A DNA stretch of 64,000 nucleotides from Variovorax sp. J22P240. GTDB taxonomy: Bacteria; Pseudomonadota; Gammaproteobacteria; Burkholderiales; Burkholderiaceae_C. The translations under genes and the position numbers were made by a program. The first letter of the stretch is position 1, and every line of letters starts with the position of its first letter. Positions 15,391-24,346 of this stretch are shown here, in pieces. The notes under the pieces are model-generated. The model searched no databases and was not told the DNA's origin. It saw only the letters and a program-made list of their open reading frames with translations. The DNA is taken from NCBI RefSeq assembly GCF_030316855.1, contig NZ_JASZYR010000003.1:186001-250000 (forward strand), read 5' to 3'.

Positions 15391-16365
15391 ATGTTCAACC
15401 GCCGTCTGGTCTGCACCGCCATCCTCGCCTTTTCCGCGTCACTGGCCGCGCCCGTAGCGCTGGCGCAATCCTTCCCCGACAAGACCATCACCGTGGTGGT
15501 GCCCAACCCACCGGGTGGCGTGGTCGACTCGTCGGCGCGCCTGGTCGCCGATCCGCTGACCAAGCTCTTCGGGCAAGCCGTGATCATCGACAACCGCGCC
15601 GGCGCGAGCGGCAATATCGCGTACCAGATGGTCGCGCGCGCGCCGAAAGACGGCTACACGCTACTCGCTTCGTACTCGGCCTACCACGTGGGCAACCCCG
15701 CGCTCTTCCCCAAGCTGCCGTGGGAGCAGAAGGACCTGGTGCCGGTGGCGCTGATCGCCGCGGCCACCAACGTCATCACCGCGCACCCCTCGGTTCCGGC
15801 GAAGAACCTCAAGGAGTTCATCGCCTACGTGAAGCAGAACCCCGGCAAGGTCAATTACGCATCGCAGGGCAACGGCTCCCTGTCGCACGTCGGGACCGAG
15901 CTGTTCGACCAGACCACGCAGACGGAGATGACGCACGTGCCCTACAAGGGCTCGGGCCCCGCGATCCAGGACGTGCTCAGCGGCCAGGTGCAGGTGTTCA
16001 TCACGACGCCACCCTCGGTGATGGGGCACGTGCAGGCCGGCAAGCTCAAGGCCTTCGCGGTCACCAGCAAGACGCGCCACCCGATGCTGCCCGACGTGCC
16101 CACGACGGCCGAGGCCGGGTTGCCGGGCTTCGAATTGGAGGCCTGGGTCGGCCTGTTCGCGCCGGCCGGGACGCCGCCCGAGGTGATCGCCAAGCTCTCG
16201 GAAGGCGTGAAGAAGGCGCTGGAACTGCCCGAGACGAAGAAGCGCGCCGAAACGCTCGGCATCGAACCGCGCTACCTGGGCCCCGACGCCCTGGCCGCGC
16301 TGGTCAAGAAGGACACCGAGTACTGGGGCAAGGTGATCAAGGCCCGCAACATCAAGGCCGACTGA
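15391..16365 (+). CDS. Tripartite tricarboxylate transporter receptor (Bug family)
   Basis: A periplasmic solute-binding protein of 324 residues with a Sec signal peptide (AAPVALAQS) and typical Bug blocks: PNPPGGVVDSSARL, VIIDNRAGASGNIA, VNYASQGNGSLSHV and FAPAGTPPEV. Bug proteins bind carboxylates or related organic acids. No TctA/TctB membrane genes are near, so it is an orphan receptor, as is common in Burkholderiales. It lies 93 bp after the cytochrome and may belong to its operon. Confidence 0.9.
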   Translation: MFNRRLVCTAILAFSASLAAPVALAQSFPDKTITVVVPNPPGGVVDSSARLVADPLTKLFGQAVIIDNRAGASGNIAYQMVARAPKDGYTLLASYSAYHVGNPALFPKLPWEQKDLVPVALIAAATNVITAHPSVPAKNLKEFIAYVKQNPGKVNYASQGNGSLSHVGTELFDQTTQTEMTHVPYKGSGPAIQDVLSGQVQVFITTPPSVMGHVQAGKLKAFAVTSKTRHPMLPDVPTTAEAGLPGFELEAWVGLFAPAGTPPEVIAKLSEGVKKALELPETKKRAETLGIEPRYLGPDALAALVKKDTEYWGKVIKARNIKAD

Positions 16366-16380
16366 GCCCCTGGCGCTCGC

Positions 16381-17355
16381 TCAATCGACCTTCGCGCCGG
16401 ACGCCTTCACCACGGCGCCCATCGCATCCCAGTCGGCGCGCAGCAGCTTCTGGAACTCCTCGGCGCTCTGGCTGCGCGGCTCCACGCCCAGGCGCTTGAA
16501 GCGCTCCTGGATCGCCGGGTCGGCCAGGACCTTGTTGGTCGCGGCGTTGAGGCGGTCGACCTCGGCTTTCGGCGTGCCGGCCGGGGCGAGCAGGCCGATC
16601 CACGAATCGAAGGCATAGCCGGGCAGGCCGCTCTCGGCCACGGTCGGCAGGTTCGGCAGGAAGGGGCTGCGTTGCTGGCCGGTGGAGGCCAGCAGCTTCA
16701 CGCGTGCGTCGTTCTGGAAGCCGATCACGCCGATGCTCGACGAGATCACCGCCTGTACGCGGCCCGCGAGCACCTCGTTGACGGCCTCGCCGGTCGACTT
16801 GGTCGGGATGTGCGTCATCTGGAGGCCGGCCTTGGCGAGGAAGGACGCCATCGCAAGGTGCGTCGCGCTGCCGTTGCCCGCCGAGGCGTAGTTGTACTTG
16901 CCGGGGTTGGCCTTGACCTCCTTGATGAAGTCGGCCGTGCTCGACACGTTCAGGCCGCTCGCCACCGCAAGCACATAGCCGGCGTTGCCGATGTTGGCGA
17001 CGCCGACGAAATCCTTCAGTGGGTCGTAGGGCAGCTTGCTGTACAGAAAGCCCGCGATGTGGTGGCTGGCCGCCGCCAGCACCAGCGTGTTGCCGTCCGC
17101 CGGCGCCTTGGCCGCGATGGCCGCGCCCACCGTGCCGCCCGCGCCCGCGCGGTTCTCGACAATCACTGCGGCGTTGAGCGCCGCGCCCAGCTCATTGTTG
17201 AAGGCGCGCGCGACCGTGTCCTGCACCGCGCCCGTGCCGAAGGGCACCACGATGTGTATCACGCGCTGTTGCGCCAGAACAGGTCCGGCGGCGCCGAGGG
17301 CCAGCGTGCCGGCCGCTGCGAGAAGGGCCGAACGTCGGGTGGGGTGATGGGTCAT
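16381..17355 (-). CDS. Tripartite tricarboxylate transporter receptor (Bug family), Tat-like signal
   Basis: A second Bug receptor, 324 residues. The signal starts MTHHPTRRSALLAAAGTLAL; the twin arginines followed by a mild hydrophobic stretch suggest Tat export. Family blocks: VPFGTGAVQDTVAR, VIVENRAGAGGTVGAA, YNYASAGNGSATHLA and LLAPAGTPKAEV. It lies 36 bp after the M20 hydrolase, so the two form an operon. The receptor may bring in an N-acyl amino acid or similar amide that the hydrolase cleaves. It is convergent with the other Bug gene, 15 bp apart, but they are not close copies. Confidence 0.9.
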   Translation of the reverse strand: MTHHPTRRSALLAAAGTLALGAAGPVLAQQRVIHIVVPFGTGAVQDTVARAFNNELGAALNAAVIVENRAGAGGTVGAAIAAKAPADGNTLVLAAASHHIAGFLYSKLPYDPLKDFVGVANIGNAGYVLAVASGLNVSSTADFIKEVKANPGKYNYASAGNGSATHLAMASFLAKAGLQMTHIPTKSTGEAVNEVLAGRVQAVISSSIGVIGFQNDARVKLLASTGQQRSPFLPNLPTVAESGLPGYAFDSWIGLLAPAGTPKAEVDRLNAATNKVLADPAIQERFKRLGVEPRSQSAEEFQKLLRADWDAMGAVVKASGAKVD

Positions 17356-17391
17356 CGTCGAGATCGCTTTCGGGTCGGTGGGGGTAAAAAT

Positions 17392-18597
17392 TCAGGCGCT
17401 GACGCCGACCGGGAGCCAACGCTCCACCAGCTTCACGAAGTAGCTGGCACCGATCGGAATGATCTCGTCGTTGAAGTCGAACGAGGTGTTGTGGATGATG
17501 CAAGGCCCGGGCCCGTGGCCGTCGAGCCGGTGGTCGCCGTCGCCATTGCCCAGGAAGGCATAGCAGCCCGGCCGCACCTGCAGCATGTGGGCGAAGTCCT
17601 CGGCGCCCATCACGGCCGGAAAGTCGTCGGTGACCATGTCATCGCCCACCACCTCGCGCATCACGCCGGCGGCGAAGCGCGCCTCGGCCGCGTGATTGAC
17701 GACCGGCGGCGAGGCGCGGTTGAAGCTGATCTCCGCCGTGCATTCGTGCGCAGCCGCTACACCTTCGGCGACCGTGCGCAGGCGCGCCTCGATCTTGTCG
17801 AGCGCATCGATCGAGAAGGTGCGCACTGTGCCGCCGACCGTGGCCGCATCGGGAATCACGTTGGGCGCGTCCGAACCCTGCAGTTGCGTGACCGCGAGCA
17901 GTGCGCGCTCCGTGCTCGCGATGGTGCGAGGCACGATGGTCTGCAGTTGCTGCGCCAGCGTGATGACGGCAGCCACCGGGTCGATTCCCGTGTGCGGCAT
18001 CGAGGCATGGGTGCCGCGTCCGCGCAGCGTGATCCTGTAGGTGTTGCTGGACGCCATGAGGGCGCCTTCGTTGAGCGCGAAACGCCCGACCTCGCCCACC
18101 GGGAAGTTGTGCAGCGCGAAGACCGCATCGCACGGGAAGCGATCGAAGAGGCCGTCCTGGATCATCTTCTTGGCGCCGGCCTTGCCCATCTCCTCCGCGG
18201 GCTGGAAGATGAAGTGCACGGTGCCGTCGAACTGGCTGCCCTTCTGCGCCAGATGCCACGCGGCCGCCAGCAGCATGGTCGTGTGGCCGTCGTGGCCGCA
18301 GGCATGCATGCGGCCCGCATGCGTGGACTTGTGAGCGAACTCGTTGGCTTCGTGCAGCGGCAGCGCGTCCATGTCGGCGCGCAGGCCGATGGTGCGCTGG
18401 CCCGTGCCCCGGCGCAGCACGCCGACGAGGCCGGTGCCGGCAATGCCCCGGTGGACCTCGATGCCCCATTCCTCCAGCAGCTGCGCGACCTTCTCCGAGG
18501 TGCGATGCTCTTCGAAGCCCAGTTCGGGGTGGGCGTGGATGTCGCGGCGGATGGCGACGAAACGGGTGACGTCCGCAAAGGAATCGGCGAGGTTCAT
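17392..18597 (-). CDS. M20 family amidohydrolase (hippurate hydrolase / N-acyl amino acid hydrolase type)
   Basis: A dinuclear zinc amidohydrolase of 401 residues that splits amides such as N-acyl or N-aryl amino acids. Metal and catalytic motifs: DIHAHPELGFEE, HACGHDGHTTMLL, FQPAEE, and VMGAEDFAHML. The start MNLADSFADV (18597) is used because it opens right before the conserved first helix; a longer reading to 18654 is possible but unlikely. First gene of an operon with the Bug receptor at 16381. The exact substrate is unknown. Confidence 0.9.
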   Translation of the reverse strand: MNLADSFADVTRFVAIRRDIHAHPELGFEEHRTSEKVAQLLEEWGIEVHRGIAGTGLVGVLRRGTGQRTIGLRADMDALPLHEANEFAHKSTHAGRMHACGHDGHTTMLLAAAWHLAQKGSQFDGTVHFIFQPAEEMGKAGAKKMIQDGLFDRFPCDAVFALHNFPVGEVGRFALNEGALMASSNTYRITLRGRGTHASMPHTGIDPVAAVITLAQQLQTIVPRTIASTERALLAVTQLQGSDAPNVIPDAATVGGTVRTFSIDALDKIEARLRTVAEGVAAAHECTAEISFNRASPPVVNHAAEARFAAGVMREVVGDDMVTDDFPAVMGAEDFAHMLQVRPGCYAFLGNGDGDHRLDGHGPGPCIIHNTSFDFNDEIIPIGASYFVKLVERWLPVGVSA

Positions 18598-18718
18598 GAC
18601 GTGGCTGGAGAGAACGAGCCACGGATTCTGACGCAGCGTGACGCCCGCGCGCATGAGTAGTTGGCTCTATCCGTCTCAGGCCCTAGGATGGCTCCATAGC
18701 CCCCGATGGAGTTTCGAC

Positions 18719-18904
18719 ATGAGCAACGAGCTGCGCAACAAGCTGCACGAGCTGCAGGAGCTTTCGAACAACGCCGCCGACCCGCAGACCCGCGCGATCA
18801 TCGAGGCGCTGCGGCTGCAGACCGCGATCCTCAACGAGCGCCTGTTCCGTATCGAGCTTCAGCTCGGTGATATGTCCAAACGCCTGGATGCCGATCCGGC
18901 CTGA
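18719..18904 (+). CDS. Small coiled-coil protein, unknown
   Basis: A 61-residue protein, MSNELRNKLHELQELSNN at the start, almost entirely predicted helix with leucine heptads and many charges, no membrane part. Divergent from the M20 gene (121 bp). An ATG with GGAG nearby (18707-18710) supports the start. It could dimerise as a coiled coil. No known family is recognised. Confidence 0.6.
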   Translation: MSNELRNKLHELQELSNNAADPQTRAIIEALRLQTAILNERLFRIELQLGDMSKRLDADPA

Positions 18905-18927
18905 CCCGGCGGCGCGAAGCGAGGGGC

Positions 18928-19239
18928 TCAGCCCCGGTGCTCGGCGTTGCGCTTGCGGGTGGCGGCTGCCTTCTTCGCCGAAGCGGATCTTTCGGCCGCG
19001 CTGCGTGAGGCGGAGGCCGCACCGCCGATTCGTCCGCCCTTGTGGGCCGGCGCATGGTTCTCGGCCTTGCCGCGGCCGGAGCCGCTCTTCTTGCCGCCGC
19101 CGGTCTCGGCATTCACCGTGGCCCACGCGCGCCGTTCCGCTTCGCTCTTCGCGACGCCGCGATGCTCATAGCCTTTTTCGATGTGCTCGGCCTGGCGCTT
19201 CTGCTTGCCCGTGTACGACGACTTGTCACCTCTTGGCAT
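18928..19239 (-). CDS. Small Lys/Ala/Gly-rich basic protein (often labelled plasmid stabilisation protein)
   Basis: A 103-residue protein starting MPRGDKSSYTGKQKRQAEHI, with a helical middle (GVAKSEAERRAWATVN) and a histone-like tail (KKSGSGRGKAENHAP, then Ala/Lys/Arg repeats ending KRNAEHRG). Relatives are widespread in soil proteobacteria and carry the name plasmid stabilisation protein without solid support. The AAGGAG-type site just upstream of 19239 supports this start. The composition suggests binding to DNA or desiccation/stress protection, as inference only. Confidence 0.75.
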   Translation of the reverse strand: MPRGDKSSYTGKQKRQAEHIEKGYEHRGVAKSEAERRAWATVNAETGGGKKSGSGRGKAENHAPAHKGGRIGGAASASRSAAERSASAKKAAATRKRNAEHRG

Positions 19240-19429
19240 GGTGATGCTCCTTCTATCGTTGGATGCTGGAATGCCCATGTTTCGCAGCCCGCGCGCGAGA
19301 CGGGTAGGAAGAGACGGGCGTTGTTCGTCAGTACACGCTTTCATGGCTCGCATGCTGGCCGTTCGGCCGCTTCCTACAGGCGGTTGTACTCGCTACCTTT
19401 ACGCTTGAGACATTCGACGAGGAGCCAGC

Positions 19430-20203
19430 GTGAAACGCCAGAAGAACATCGCAGCTTTCGCAGGCCTGTCCGTGCTGGTCGGCATTGCCGCGGCGACCGC
19501 TGGCTATGCGGCGCTCCGGCTGCGGCAATCGGCGAGGCTGGCCCACAAGGGTCACGCCTTCGACAGGCTTGCGCAGGCTGAAGGCGCCCGGCTGCTGGTG
19601 GTCGGCGACAGCACCGCCAAAGGCACGGGCGCCAGCACGCCGGAGTACAGCCTGCCGGGGCTGCTGTGCCGCGCCAACCCGTCGCTCACCGTGGTCAACC
19701 GGGGGCATGACAGGGCGCGCTTCGAAGACTTGCTCGCGCAACTGGAGGGGGACGAGCGCTTCGATGCCGTGCTGATCCTCGGCGGCGCCAACGACTTGCT
19801 CCGCATGACACGCGACGCCGCCTTGCGCGACAGCATCCGGCGCGTGGCCCAGCGCGCGCGGGTGCGCTCCGACCTGGTGGTCTTCATGCCGCCGGGCAAC
19901 ATCGGGAATGCGCCCTTCTTCCTTCCGCCGTGGAACTGGTGGATGAGCTACCGCTCGCGCAGGCTGCACGCCATCGTCTCGCAAGAGGCGCAGGCCAACG
20001 GCGCCCTCTTTGTGTCGCTCTTCCGGGACCGCGACGGCGACCCCTTCGCGCGCCATCCCCAGCGCATGAACGCGCGCGACGGGCTCCATCCCAGCGATGC
20101 GGGCTACGAGCTTTGGCAGCGCGAGCTCGAAGCGCAGGTGCAGTTGTCGGCCAAGCTCCGCAAGATCGGACGCAGCGCGGCGGCGCGCGGGTCCGCTTTC
20201 TGA
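19430..20203 (+). CDS. SGNH/GDSL-type esterase
   Basis: A hydrolase of 257 residues with an N-terminal hydrophobic segment (FAGLSVLVGIAAATAGYAAL) that should anchor it to or export it across the inner membrane. Block I is VVGDSTAKGTG with the catalytic serine, block III is GGANDLL with the oxyanion Asn, and block V is DGLHPSDAGYELW with Asp and His. Substrates of this family are esters of lipids, sugars or cell-wall polymers; here unknown. The start is GTG at 19430 with GAGGAG just before it. Convergent with the helicase gene. Confidence 0.88.
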   Translation: MKRQKNIAAFAGLSVLVGIAAATAGYAALRLRQSARLAHKGHAFDRLAQAEGARLLVVGDSTAKGTGASTPEYSLPGLLCRANPSLTVVNRGHDRARFEDLLAQLEGDERFDAVLILGGANDLLRMTRDAALRDSIRRVAQRARVRSDLVVFMPPGNIGNAPFFLPPWNWWMSYRSRRLHAIVSQEAQANGALFVSLFRDRDGDPFARHPQRMNARDGLHPSDAGYELWQRELEAQVQLSAKLRKIGRSAAARGSAF

Positions 20204-20215
20204 GGCCGGCCCGTC

Positions 20216-22498
20216 CTACCGCTGCGCCGCGAACAACGGCTGCACTTCCCACCACGCGGGCAGCAATGCGCGGATCTCCTGCCGCGCAAAGCGGTCGTCC
20301 AGCAGGTACAGCACGCCAGCATCGGTTTCGGTGCGAATCACGCGGCCGGCCGCCTGCACCACCTTCTGCAGGCCGGGATAGACGTAGGTGTACTCGTAGC
20401 CGTCGCTGAACAGCGCATGCATGCGCTCGCGCATGATCTCGTTCGGCTCGTTGTACTGCGGCAGGCCCAGGCTGGCGACGAAGGCGCCGACGAGCCTGTC
20501 GCCCGGCAGGTCGATGCCCTCGCCGAAGGCGCCGCCCAGAACCGCAAAGCCGATGCCCTGCCCGCCGGCGATGAATCGGGCGAGGAAGGCATCGCGATCC
20601 GCCTCGCGCATGCCACGTGACTGCGACCATGCCGGAATCTCCGGATGCCGGTGCGCAAAGGCGGCCGAAGCACTGGCCAGGTAGTCGAAGCTGCTGAAGA
20701 AGGCAAGGTAGTTGCCCGGCCGCCCGGCGAACTGGCTCGCGATGATGTCGGTGAGCGCCGTCAATGAACGGCCGCGGTCGCGGAAGCGGGTCGATACGTC
20801 CATCGCGACGCGCACCGTCAATTGCTCGCTTCGGAAGGGCGAGCCCACGTCGAGCGTGGCCGTGTCCGCCGGCAGACCCAGCGTGTCTCGATAGAACGAG
20901 AAGGGTGCGAGCGTGCCTGAGAAACAGGCCGCCGAGTTGCAGTCCGCGAAGCGGCCCTTCAGGAAGGGCGCGGGCACGAGGTTGCGAATGGCAAGCGTTC
21001 GCGCGCCGTCTTCGCCCACCGTGCATTCGAAGACCGAATGCTTGCCGAAAGAATCGGCGAGCCGACTGAACTGGAGCAGGTCGAAGAAGCACTGCTGCAA
21101 CAGGCCCTGCGCATCGTCGGGCCGCGCCGTGAAGTGCTCGGCCATCGCCGCGACCACGTCCTGCAGGGCACGCGTGAAGCGCTCCGGGATCTCGTCGCGC
21201 GCCTGGTAGGCGGCGACCTGATCGCGCTGCAGCAGTTGCCATTCACGCTGCAACTGGCCGAGGGCCTTCTTGATGAAAGGCGGTGCCTTGCCGCGCACGG
21301 CCTCCACGCCCTGCGTCTCCACTTCCGCGGAATACATGCCGCGCGCGCGGTCGAGAAGGTTGTGCGCCTCGTCGACCAGAAGCGCGACGCGCCAGTCTTC
21401 TTCCTTCATCAGCCCGAAGAGGAAAGCACTGCCGTCGAAGTAGTAGTTGTAGTCGCCGACGATCACGTCGCTCCAGCGCACCATCTCTTGAGAGAGGAAG
21501 TAGGGGCAGACCTCGTGCGTCAGCGCGATGCTGCGCACTGCCGCCCGATCGAGCCATGCGCTTCGCGCGGCTTCGCTGCGCGCCGCAGGCAGACGGTCGT
21601 AGAAGCCCCGCGCCAGTGGGCAGGCTTCGCCGTTGCAGGCGCGGCCGGGATATTCGCAGACCTTCTCCCGCGCGGCGAGTTCGAGCACGCGCAGCGGCGC
21701 AAGTTCGCGGTCCAGCGTGCGCAGGGCGTTCAGCGCAATCGACCGGCCGGAGGTCTTCGCGGTGAGGAAATAGATCTTGTCGAGTTGGCGCCCGGGCCGG
21801 GCCTTGAGCAGCGGAAAGAGCGTGGCCACCGTCTTGCCGATGCCCGTGGGCGCCTGCGCCAGCAGGCAGCGTTGAGAGACAGCCGAGCGGTACACGGCCT
21901 GCGCCAGATCGCGCTGGCCCGCGCGGAATTCGCCATGAGGAAAGCTCAGCGCGCCGAGTGCCTCGTCGAGGCCCGCGCGGTGTGCGGCCTCCTGCTCGGC
22001 CCACGCGAGAAAGCCGCTGCAGAGCAGTTCGAAATGCTGGCGAAGTGCGTCGCGGGTGCAGGCCTCTTCAAGCACCACTTCCCGTTCCGTGCCCAGGTCG
22101 AAGTAGACGAGCGCCACCTCGACCTGTTCCAGCGCATCGCGCTCGCACAGCATCCAGGCGTAGGTGCGGGCTTGCGCCCAGTGCAGCGCGCGGTGATTGG
22201 CCTTGATGGCTTCGAAGTCGCCGCGAAAGGTCTTGATCTCCTCGACGCGCCGGCCATGCGTGTCGTAGCCGTCGGCGCGTCCTCGCACGTGCAGGTGCTC
22301 GTGGCGCGACGAGAGGGCGATTTCGCTTTCGTAGCCCGAGCCTCGGCGCGCCTGCACCAGCCGATGCCCAGCCTGTCCCTCCTGCGCGCTCGGCGCGGGG
22401 ACGAAGCGCAGATCCAGGTCACCCGCCTTCGCGCCGAAAGCGCAGAGCGTCTTGACGGAAACGGTGAACGCTGGGGATGATGAATCTGCGGACGCCAT
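20216..22498 (-). CDS. PD-(D/E)XK nuclease fused to XPD/DinG-type iron-sulfur helicase
   Basis: A 760-residue superfamily 2 DNA helicase. The N-terminal domain resembles a RecB/Cas4-type nuclease: GHRLVQ, then GRADG (Asp76) and EEIKT (Glu87, Lys89). The helicase follows: Walker A APTGIGKT, four cysteines in the order VCEYP, RACNG, EACPL, EVCPYF that fit the 4Fe-4S cluster of XPD/DinG, motif II VDEAHNL, motif V GGAFGEGIDLPG and motif VI QAAGRVIRTETD. Role would be 5'-3' unwinding plus cutting in DNA repair. The start at 22498 (MASADSSS) is chosen; 22564 is possible. Confidence 0.9.
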   Translation of the reverse strand: MASADSSSPAFTVSVKTLCAFGAKAGDLDLRFVPAPSAQEGQAGHRLVQARRGSGYESEIALSSRHEHLHVRGRADGYDTHGRRVEEIKTFRGDFEAIKANHRALHWAQARTYAWMLCERDALEQVEVALVYFDLGTEREVVLEEACTRDALRQHFELLCSGFLAWAEQEAAHRAGLDEALGALSFPHGEFRAGQRDLAQAVYRSAVSQRCLLAQAPTGIGKTVATLFPLLKARPGRQLDKIYFLTAKTSGRSIALNALRTLDRELAPLRVLELAAREKVCEYPGRACNGEACPLARGFYDRLPAARSEAARSAWLDRAAVRSIALTHEVCPYFLSQEMVRWSDVIVGDYNYYFDGSAFLFGLMKEEDWRVALLVDEAHNLLDRARGMYSAEVETQGVEAVRGKAPPFIKKALGQLQREWQLLQRDQVAAYQARDEIPERFTRALQDVVAAMAEHFTARPDDAQGLLQQCFFDLLQFSRLADSFGKHSVFECTVGEDGARTLAIRNLVPAPFLKGRFADCNSAACFSGTLAPFSFYRDTLGLPADTATLDVGSPFRSEQLTVRVAMDVSTRFRDRGRSLTALTDIIASQFAGRPGNYLAFFSSFDYLASASAAFAHRHPEIPAWSQSRGMREADRDAFLARFIAGGQGIGFAVLGGAFGEGIDLPGDRLVGAFVASLGLPQYNEPNEIMRERMHALFSDGYEYTYVYPGLQKVVQAAGRVIRTETDAGVLYLLDDRFARQEIRALLPAWWEVQPLFAAQR

Positions 22499-22654
22499 GA
22501 GGATGGATGAATGAGAGGCGCAGCCCCTTGGCTCCAGTGCGTCGGACACTGGATGAACGCACACATGTTAGCGGGGCTGTGAAGTTGATCGAAGGCCCGC
22601 TCGGGCGAGCCTGAGGGCAACGACGATGTGCGCCCGTCAACTTGAGGACAAGTT

Positions 22655-23134
22655 TCAGCCCCGTCGTGCCGCTTCTATCGCGGCAATGTCGATCTTTCTC
22701 ATGGTCATCATCGCGTCGAACGCGCGCTTGGCCGCCGCGCGATCGGGGTCAGCTATTGCCGCGGTGAGGGCGCGCGGGGTGATCTGCCATGACAGGCCCC
22801 ACCGGTCCTTGCACCAGCCGCACTCGCTCTCCTGGCCGCCATTGCCGACGACCGCGTTCCACAGGCGGTCGGTTTCGGCCTGGTCGTCGGTCGCGATCTG
22901 AAAGGAGAAAGCCTCGTTGTGCTTGAAGTGCGGACCGCCGTTCAGCCCGAGGCAAGGGATGCCGGCGACAGTGAACTCGACCGTCAGCACATCGCCCTGT
23001 TTGCCATCGGGATAGTCGCCCGGCGCGCGGTAGATGGTGCCGACGGCGCTGTCGGGGAATGTTTTGGCATAGAAGTTTGCGGCGTCGACGGCGTCGCGGT
23101 CGTACCACAGGCATATCGTGTTCTTGCTGGTCAT
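22655..23134 (-). CDS. VOC-superfamily protein (PhnB / 3-demethylubiquinone methyltransferase-like fold)
   Basis: A 159-residue protein of the group often mislabelled 3-demethylubiquinone-9 3-methyltransferase. Landmarks: NTICLWYDRDAVDAANFY, GIPCLGLNGGPHF, FSFQIATDDQAE, CGWCKDRWGLSWQITP. Real methyltransferase motifs are absent; the fold is that of glyoxalase-type proteins. The start MTSKNT (23134) is preferred because it is followed directly by the first conserved strand. Function unknown; no operon partner. Confidence 0.88.
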   Translation of the reverse strand: MTSKNTICLWYDRDAVDAANFYAKTFPDSAVGTIYRAPGDYPDGKQGDVLTVEFTVAGIPCLGLNGGPHFKHNEAFSFQIATDDQAETDRLWNAVVGNGGQESECGWCKDRWGLSWQITPRALTAAIADPDRAAAKRAFDAMMTMRKIDIAAIEAARRG

Positions 23135-23295
23135 TCCGGATCTCCTGAAGAGTTGAGGATCTGGCATCCGCCGTCACGGTCAAACAGCGCCCATCCTCCT
23201 CGTCGCGGGATCTCGGTCTGTCGGATGAGACTGATACCGTTGTACGGCACGGCAGAATCGGCTGCAACCTGCATGCAATCCTGGAGAGGCGCGCC

Positions 23296-23574
23296 ATGAC
23301 CATTGAGCTGAGCAAGGAAGCACGGAAGGAAGCCATTGCCTCCATCGAGAGGTACTTCCGCGAGAACATGGAGGAACCCATCGGCAACATTGCTGCTGGC
23401 GCTCTACTTGGGTTCTTCCTGGAAGAAGTGGGTCCGGCAATCTACAACCGGGCCGTGGCCGAAGTACAGGAAAGGCTCCAGGCCAGGGTCTCGGAACTGG
23501 ACATCGAAGTCCATGAGGACGAGTTTCAGTACTGGCGCAAGTACGAGCACAAGGGGCGGTCGCAGAGGTCATGA
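23296..23574 (+). CDS. DUF2164 family protein
   Basis: A 92-residue cytosolic protein typical of DUF2164: the start MTIELSKEARKEAIASIERY, then EPIGNIAAGALLGFFLEEVGP and YNRAVAEVQERL. Short, mostly helical. The function of the family is unknown. GGAG at 23283-23286 precedes the ATG. Stands alone between two unrelated genes. Confidence 0.85.
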   Translation: MTIELSKEARKEAIASIERYFRENMEEPIGNIAAGALLGFFLEEVGPAIYNRAVAEVQERLQARVSELDIEVHEDEFQYWRKYEHKGRSQRS

Positions 23575-23601
23575 AGTTCGACCCGCTGCCCCCGGTTTGC
23601 C

Positions 23602-23799
23602 TTACCTGACCGCTTCGCCGACGGGAATCCCGTAGCCGTTGCGATAGGCGCCAAGCACCAGCCCGCGCACCGTGTCTTTGGGGCTGGCCGTCACGAACCT
23701 GTTTTCTGCCGTCTTGTAAACAACGATGGTGCTGCGGCTGCTCCTGCTGAGAGTGCGTGCGACCCCGGTGGCTTGGCTGGATGTCTGGTACGTGTTCAT
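23602..23799 (-). CDS. Small hypothetical protein
   Basis: A 65-residue protein (starts MNTYQTSSQATGVARTL, ends GIPVGEAVR) with Ser/Arg-rich N-terminus and no membrane segment. A GAGG ribosome site about eight bases before the ATG, and the absence of a better gene on either strand, support it. No family recognised. Confidence 0.5.
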   Translation of the reverse strand: MNTYQTSSQATGVARTLSRSSRSTIVVYKTAENRFVTASPKDTVRGLVLGAYRNGYGIPVGEAVR

Positions 23800-23933
23800 A
23801 CTTTCGACCTCATTGGATGAGGCGATAGTAGCCCAAACGTATTCAAATGTAACGTCGACGTGCGAAAAACGTACTCCCTCGTGTATTTGTCACAACAGCC
23901 CATGGCCGGAACGGTAGCGCAGCAACTCTGGCC

Positions 23934-24311
23934 TCAGGACAGTGCCTTGGCCTTCAATCTTGCGAACTCGTCCTGATTGATCGTTCCCGCATCGAGCAGC
24001 GCCTTGGCATCGGCAATCTGTTCGGCCGGCGCCTTGCCGGCCACCTCGCGGATGTAGGCATCGGCGTCTGACTTGGCACGCTGCAGACTGGCGCGCTGCC
24101 GCTCTGCCATGCCTCGACCCCGCGCAATGATGTAGACGATGGCCGTGAGGCCGGGGACGAAGATGAGGCCGATGATCCACAGCACCTTGAATCCGCCACC
24201 CAACTCCGAATCGCGGAAGAGGTCCCCGATGATCTGGAACAGGATGAGCAGATAGACGATGAGGACGAAGGTCGACAGCAGCAGTTGAATCAAGTCCCAG
24301 AAATTGCTCAT
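23934..24311 (-). CDS. Membrane protein with PLDc_N-like helices and SHOCT domain
   Basis: A 125-residue protein with two membrane helices (LLSTFVLIVYLLILFQIIG and VLWIIGLIFVPGLTAIVYII), a charged linker, and a C-terminal SHOCT-type segment (AKALLDAGTINQDEFARLK). SHOCT segments mediate oligomerisation. It is the last gene of a run on this strand: antiporter, SH3 protein, LapA-like protein and this one, with gaps of 17, 51 and 35 bp. Likely an envelope-stress or general membrane function; not determined. Confidence 0.82.
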   Translation of the reverse strand: MSNFWDLIQLLLSTFVLIVYLLILFQIIGDLFRDSELGGGFKVLWIIGLIFVPGLTAIVYIIARGRGMAERQRASLQRAKSDADAYIREVAGKAPAEQIADAKALLDAGTINQDEFARLKAKALS

Positions 24312-24346
24312 TTGACTTCCTTTGAATTTGTCGATGAAGGTGAACG

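Noticed and set aside
15391..17355. Complete tripartite tricarboxylate transporter
   Set aside because: Only receptor genes are present; no TctA or TctB membrane subunits lie nearby.
18928..19239. Plasmid stabilisation function, hence an integrated plasmid
   Set aside because: The family name is weak, and no rep, par, tra or integrase gene is in the window.
20216..22498. CRISPR type IV DinG or a Cas4-containing system
   Set aside because: No CRISPR repeats or other cas genes in the window; the fusion is a chromosomal repair-type enzyme.
22655..23134. Ubiquinone-biosynthesis methyltransferase
   Set aside because: No AdoMet-binding motif; the fold is VOC/glyoxalase-like despite the common label.
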